Part shown: positions 35,321 to 35,693 of the stretch, one piece after another
How the letters are laid out: every line of letters begins with the position of its first letter
Numbering within the stretch: position 1 is the stretch's first letter
DNA from: Pseudomonadota bacterium
GTDB lineage: Bacteria; Pseudomonadota; Alphaproteobacteria; Acetobacterales; Acetobacteraceae
Direction: 5' to 3'
Length of the DNA: 35,693 nucleotides
Assembly: GCA_021801255.1 (NCBI GenBank)
Contig: JAJYYH010000040.1
Coordinates: 1-35,693, forward strand
Made by a program: the position numbers and the translations under genes
The notes under the pieces: generated by a model
Told to the model about the DNA's origin: nothing
Seen by the model: only the letters and a program-made list of their open reading frames with translations
The model's database searches: none

Positions 35321-35394
35321 GGGATTTCACCTCCGTCTTGCGATTGAGACCCCAGCAAAGGCGGAGCCCCGGCTTGTCCATGGCAGAACCCTAA

Positions 35395-35550
35395 GGAACC
35401 TCTGAACAGCGCAATTTTGCCCCTGCAGCTGTCGAGCGAACGGCGTTGGGTCGCCTGGCGCCTGAAATTCATGGTAATTTTCGGCTTTCCGAGGCTTCCA
35501 GCTCGCTTTTTCGGGATGCTGGACAGACTCCGCCTGTAAAATCGCGTGCA
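35395..35550. mobile_element. Possible insertion-sequence remnant
   Basis: The stretch between corC and the last gene (35300-35634) holds no convincing coding sequence. From 35395 it starts GGAACCTCTGAACA, which resembles the terminal repeats of IS5-like elements as I recall them. The sequence up to about 35550 is less GC-rich and unlike its neighbours. No transposase or matching opposite end was found, so this could be a solo end, a MITE or ordinary spacer. A short hairpin, ACCCC and GGGGT, follows at 35557-35573. Confidence 0.3.
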
Positions 35551-35582
35551 ATAGCGACCCCCTGAGGTGGGGTGCGGCACGG

Positions 35583-35611
35583 TTAACTGAGGCATCCGGC
35601 TGCGGTAAATT
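35583..35611 (+). promoter_or_regulatory. Candidate promoter of the last partial gene
   Basis: TTAACT (35583-35588) and TAAATT (35606-35611) are 17 bp apart and each match four of six consensus positions. They lie a suitable distance before the ribosome-binding site GGAGG at 35623-35627. Confidence 0.35.
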
Positions 35612-35634
35612 TCACCGCGACTGGAGGTTTGGAA

Positions 35635-35693
35635 ATGACTTATGATGCAGGGATCAAGCCCGAGGGGGCGCCGGAGCGCTCTCTCATAGCTGG
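35635..35693 (+). CDS. Start of an unidentified gene (partial)
   Basis: An ATG at 35635 follows GGAGG with 7-bp spacing and opens a frame beginning MTYDAGIKPEGAPERS that runs off the window. The 19 visible residues show no recognisable family or signal peptide. The strong ribosome-binding site and the promoter-like pair upstream support a real start. It stands where lnt might have been expected, and the residues give no support for that identity. Confidence 0.5.
   Translation, partial: MTYDAGIKPEGAPERSLIA

Noticed and set aside
1-35693. Defence system, CRISPR array, toxin-antitoxin pair or prophage
   Set aside because: No repeats with spacers, no nuclease or toxin-like small gene pairs and no phage structural genes were seen in any frame.

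Overview
The window looks like a chromosomal segment of a high-GC alphaproteobacterium. Support comes from the tight miaB-phoH-ybeY-corC and yicC-gmk pairings, an ATP12-type F1-ATPase assembly chaperone, Tat-type substrate-binding proteins and frequent GTG/TTG starts. Placement near the Acetobacteraceae is a guess, not something shown here. No rRNA, tRNA, CRISPR array or phage module was seen.

Left part (1-12060): an accessory CoA-thioester locus that is decaying. The end of an IS630-family element interrupts a minus-strand fused acyl-CoA carboxylase (biotin carboxylase, biotin carrier, first half of the carboxyltransferase), which also carries a frameshift in a G tract. Next come an intact AMP-forming acyl-CoA ligase (+) and a six-gene minus-strand operon: a tandem CaiB/BaiF CoA-transferase with one frameshift, two Dpp/Opp-type ATPases, a substrate-binding protein and two permeases. 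The operon starts from a divergent control region at about 11917-12172. That region has a perfect 13-bp inverted repeat overlapping predicted promoters on both sides, a good operator candidate for the divergent IclR-family regulator.

Middle part (12173-19314): iclR is followed by an acyl-CoA carboxylase carboxyltransferase and a small biotin carrier protein, so the locus holds a second carboxylase set without its own intact biotin carboxylase. Then come an NMT1/THI5-like ABC importer (binding protein, ATPase, permease), an MBL-fold hydrolase and a short-chain dehydrogenase. A transport-activate-carboxylate pathway for an unidentified carboxylic acid is an inference from this gene set.

Right part (19369-35299): mostly housekeeping genes in overlapping operons: yicC-gmk, photolyase, a metallophosphoesterase, rarA, an RluC/RluD-type pseudouridine synthase, an AsmA-like protein with an in-frame hexapeptide minisatellite, atp12 and acylphosphatase. 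Between these and miaB-phoH-ybeY-corC sits a small accessory island: SDR and isocitrate-lyase/PEP-mutase-type genes, divergent from an orphan LivJ-like binding protein. The window ends in a possible insertion-sequence remnant and the start of an unidentified gene.

The most unusual signal is a pair of about 97-bp related elements (15964-16062 and, inverted, 28405-28500). Both begin exactly at the TGA stop codon of an unrelated gene, in the same orientation to that gene. They share nearly identical ends and a hairpin whose inner stem differs in sequence but stays paired.
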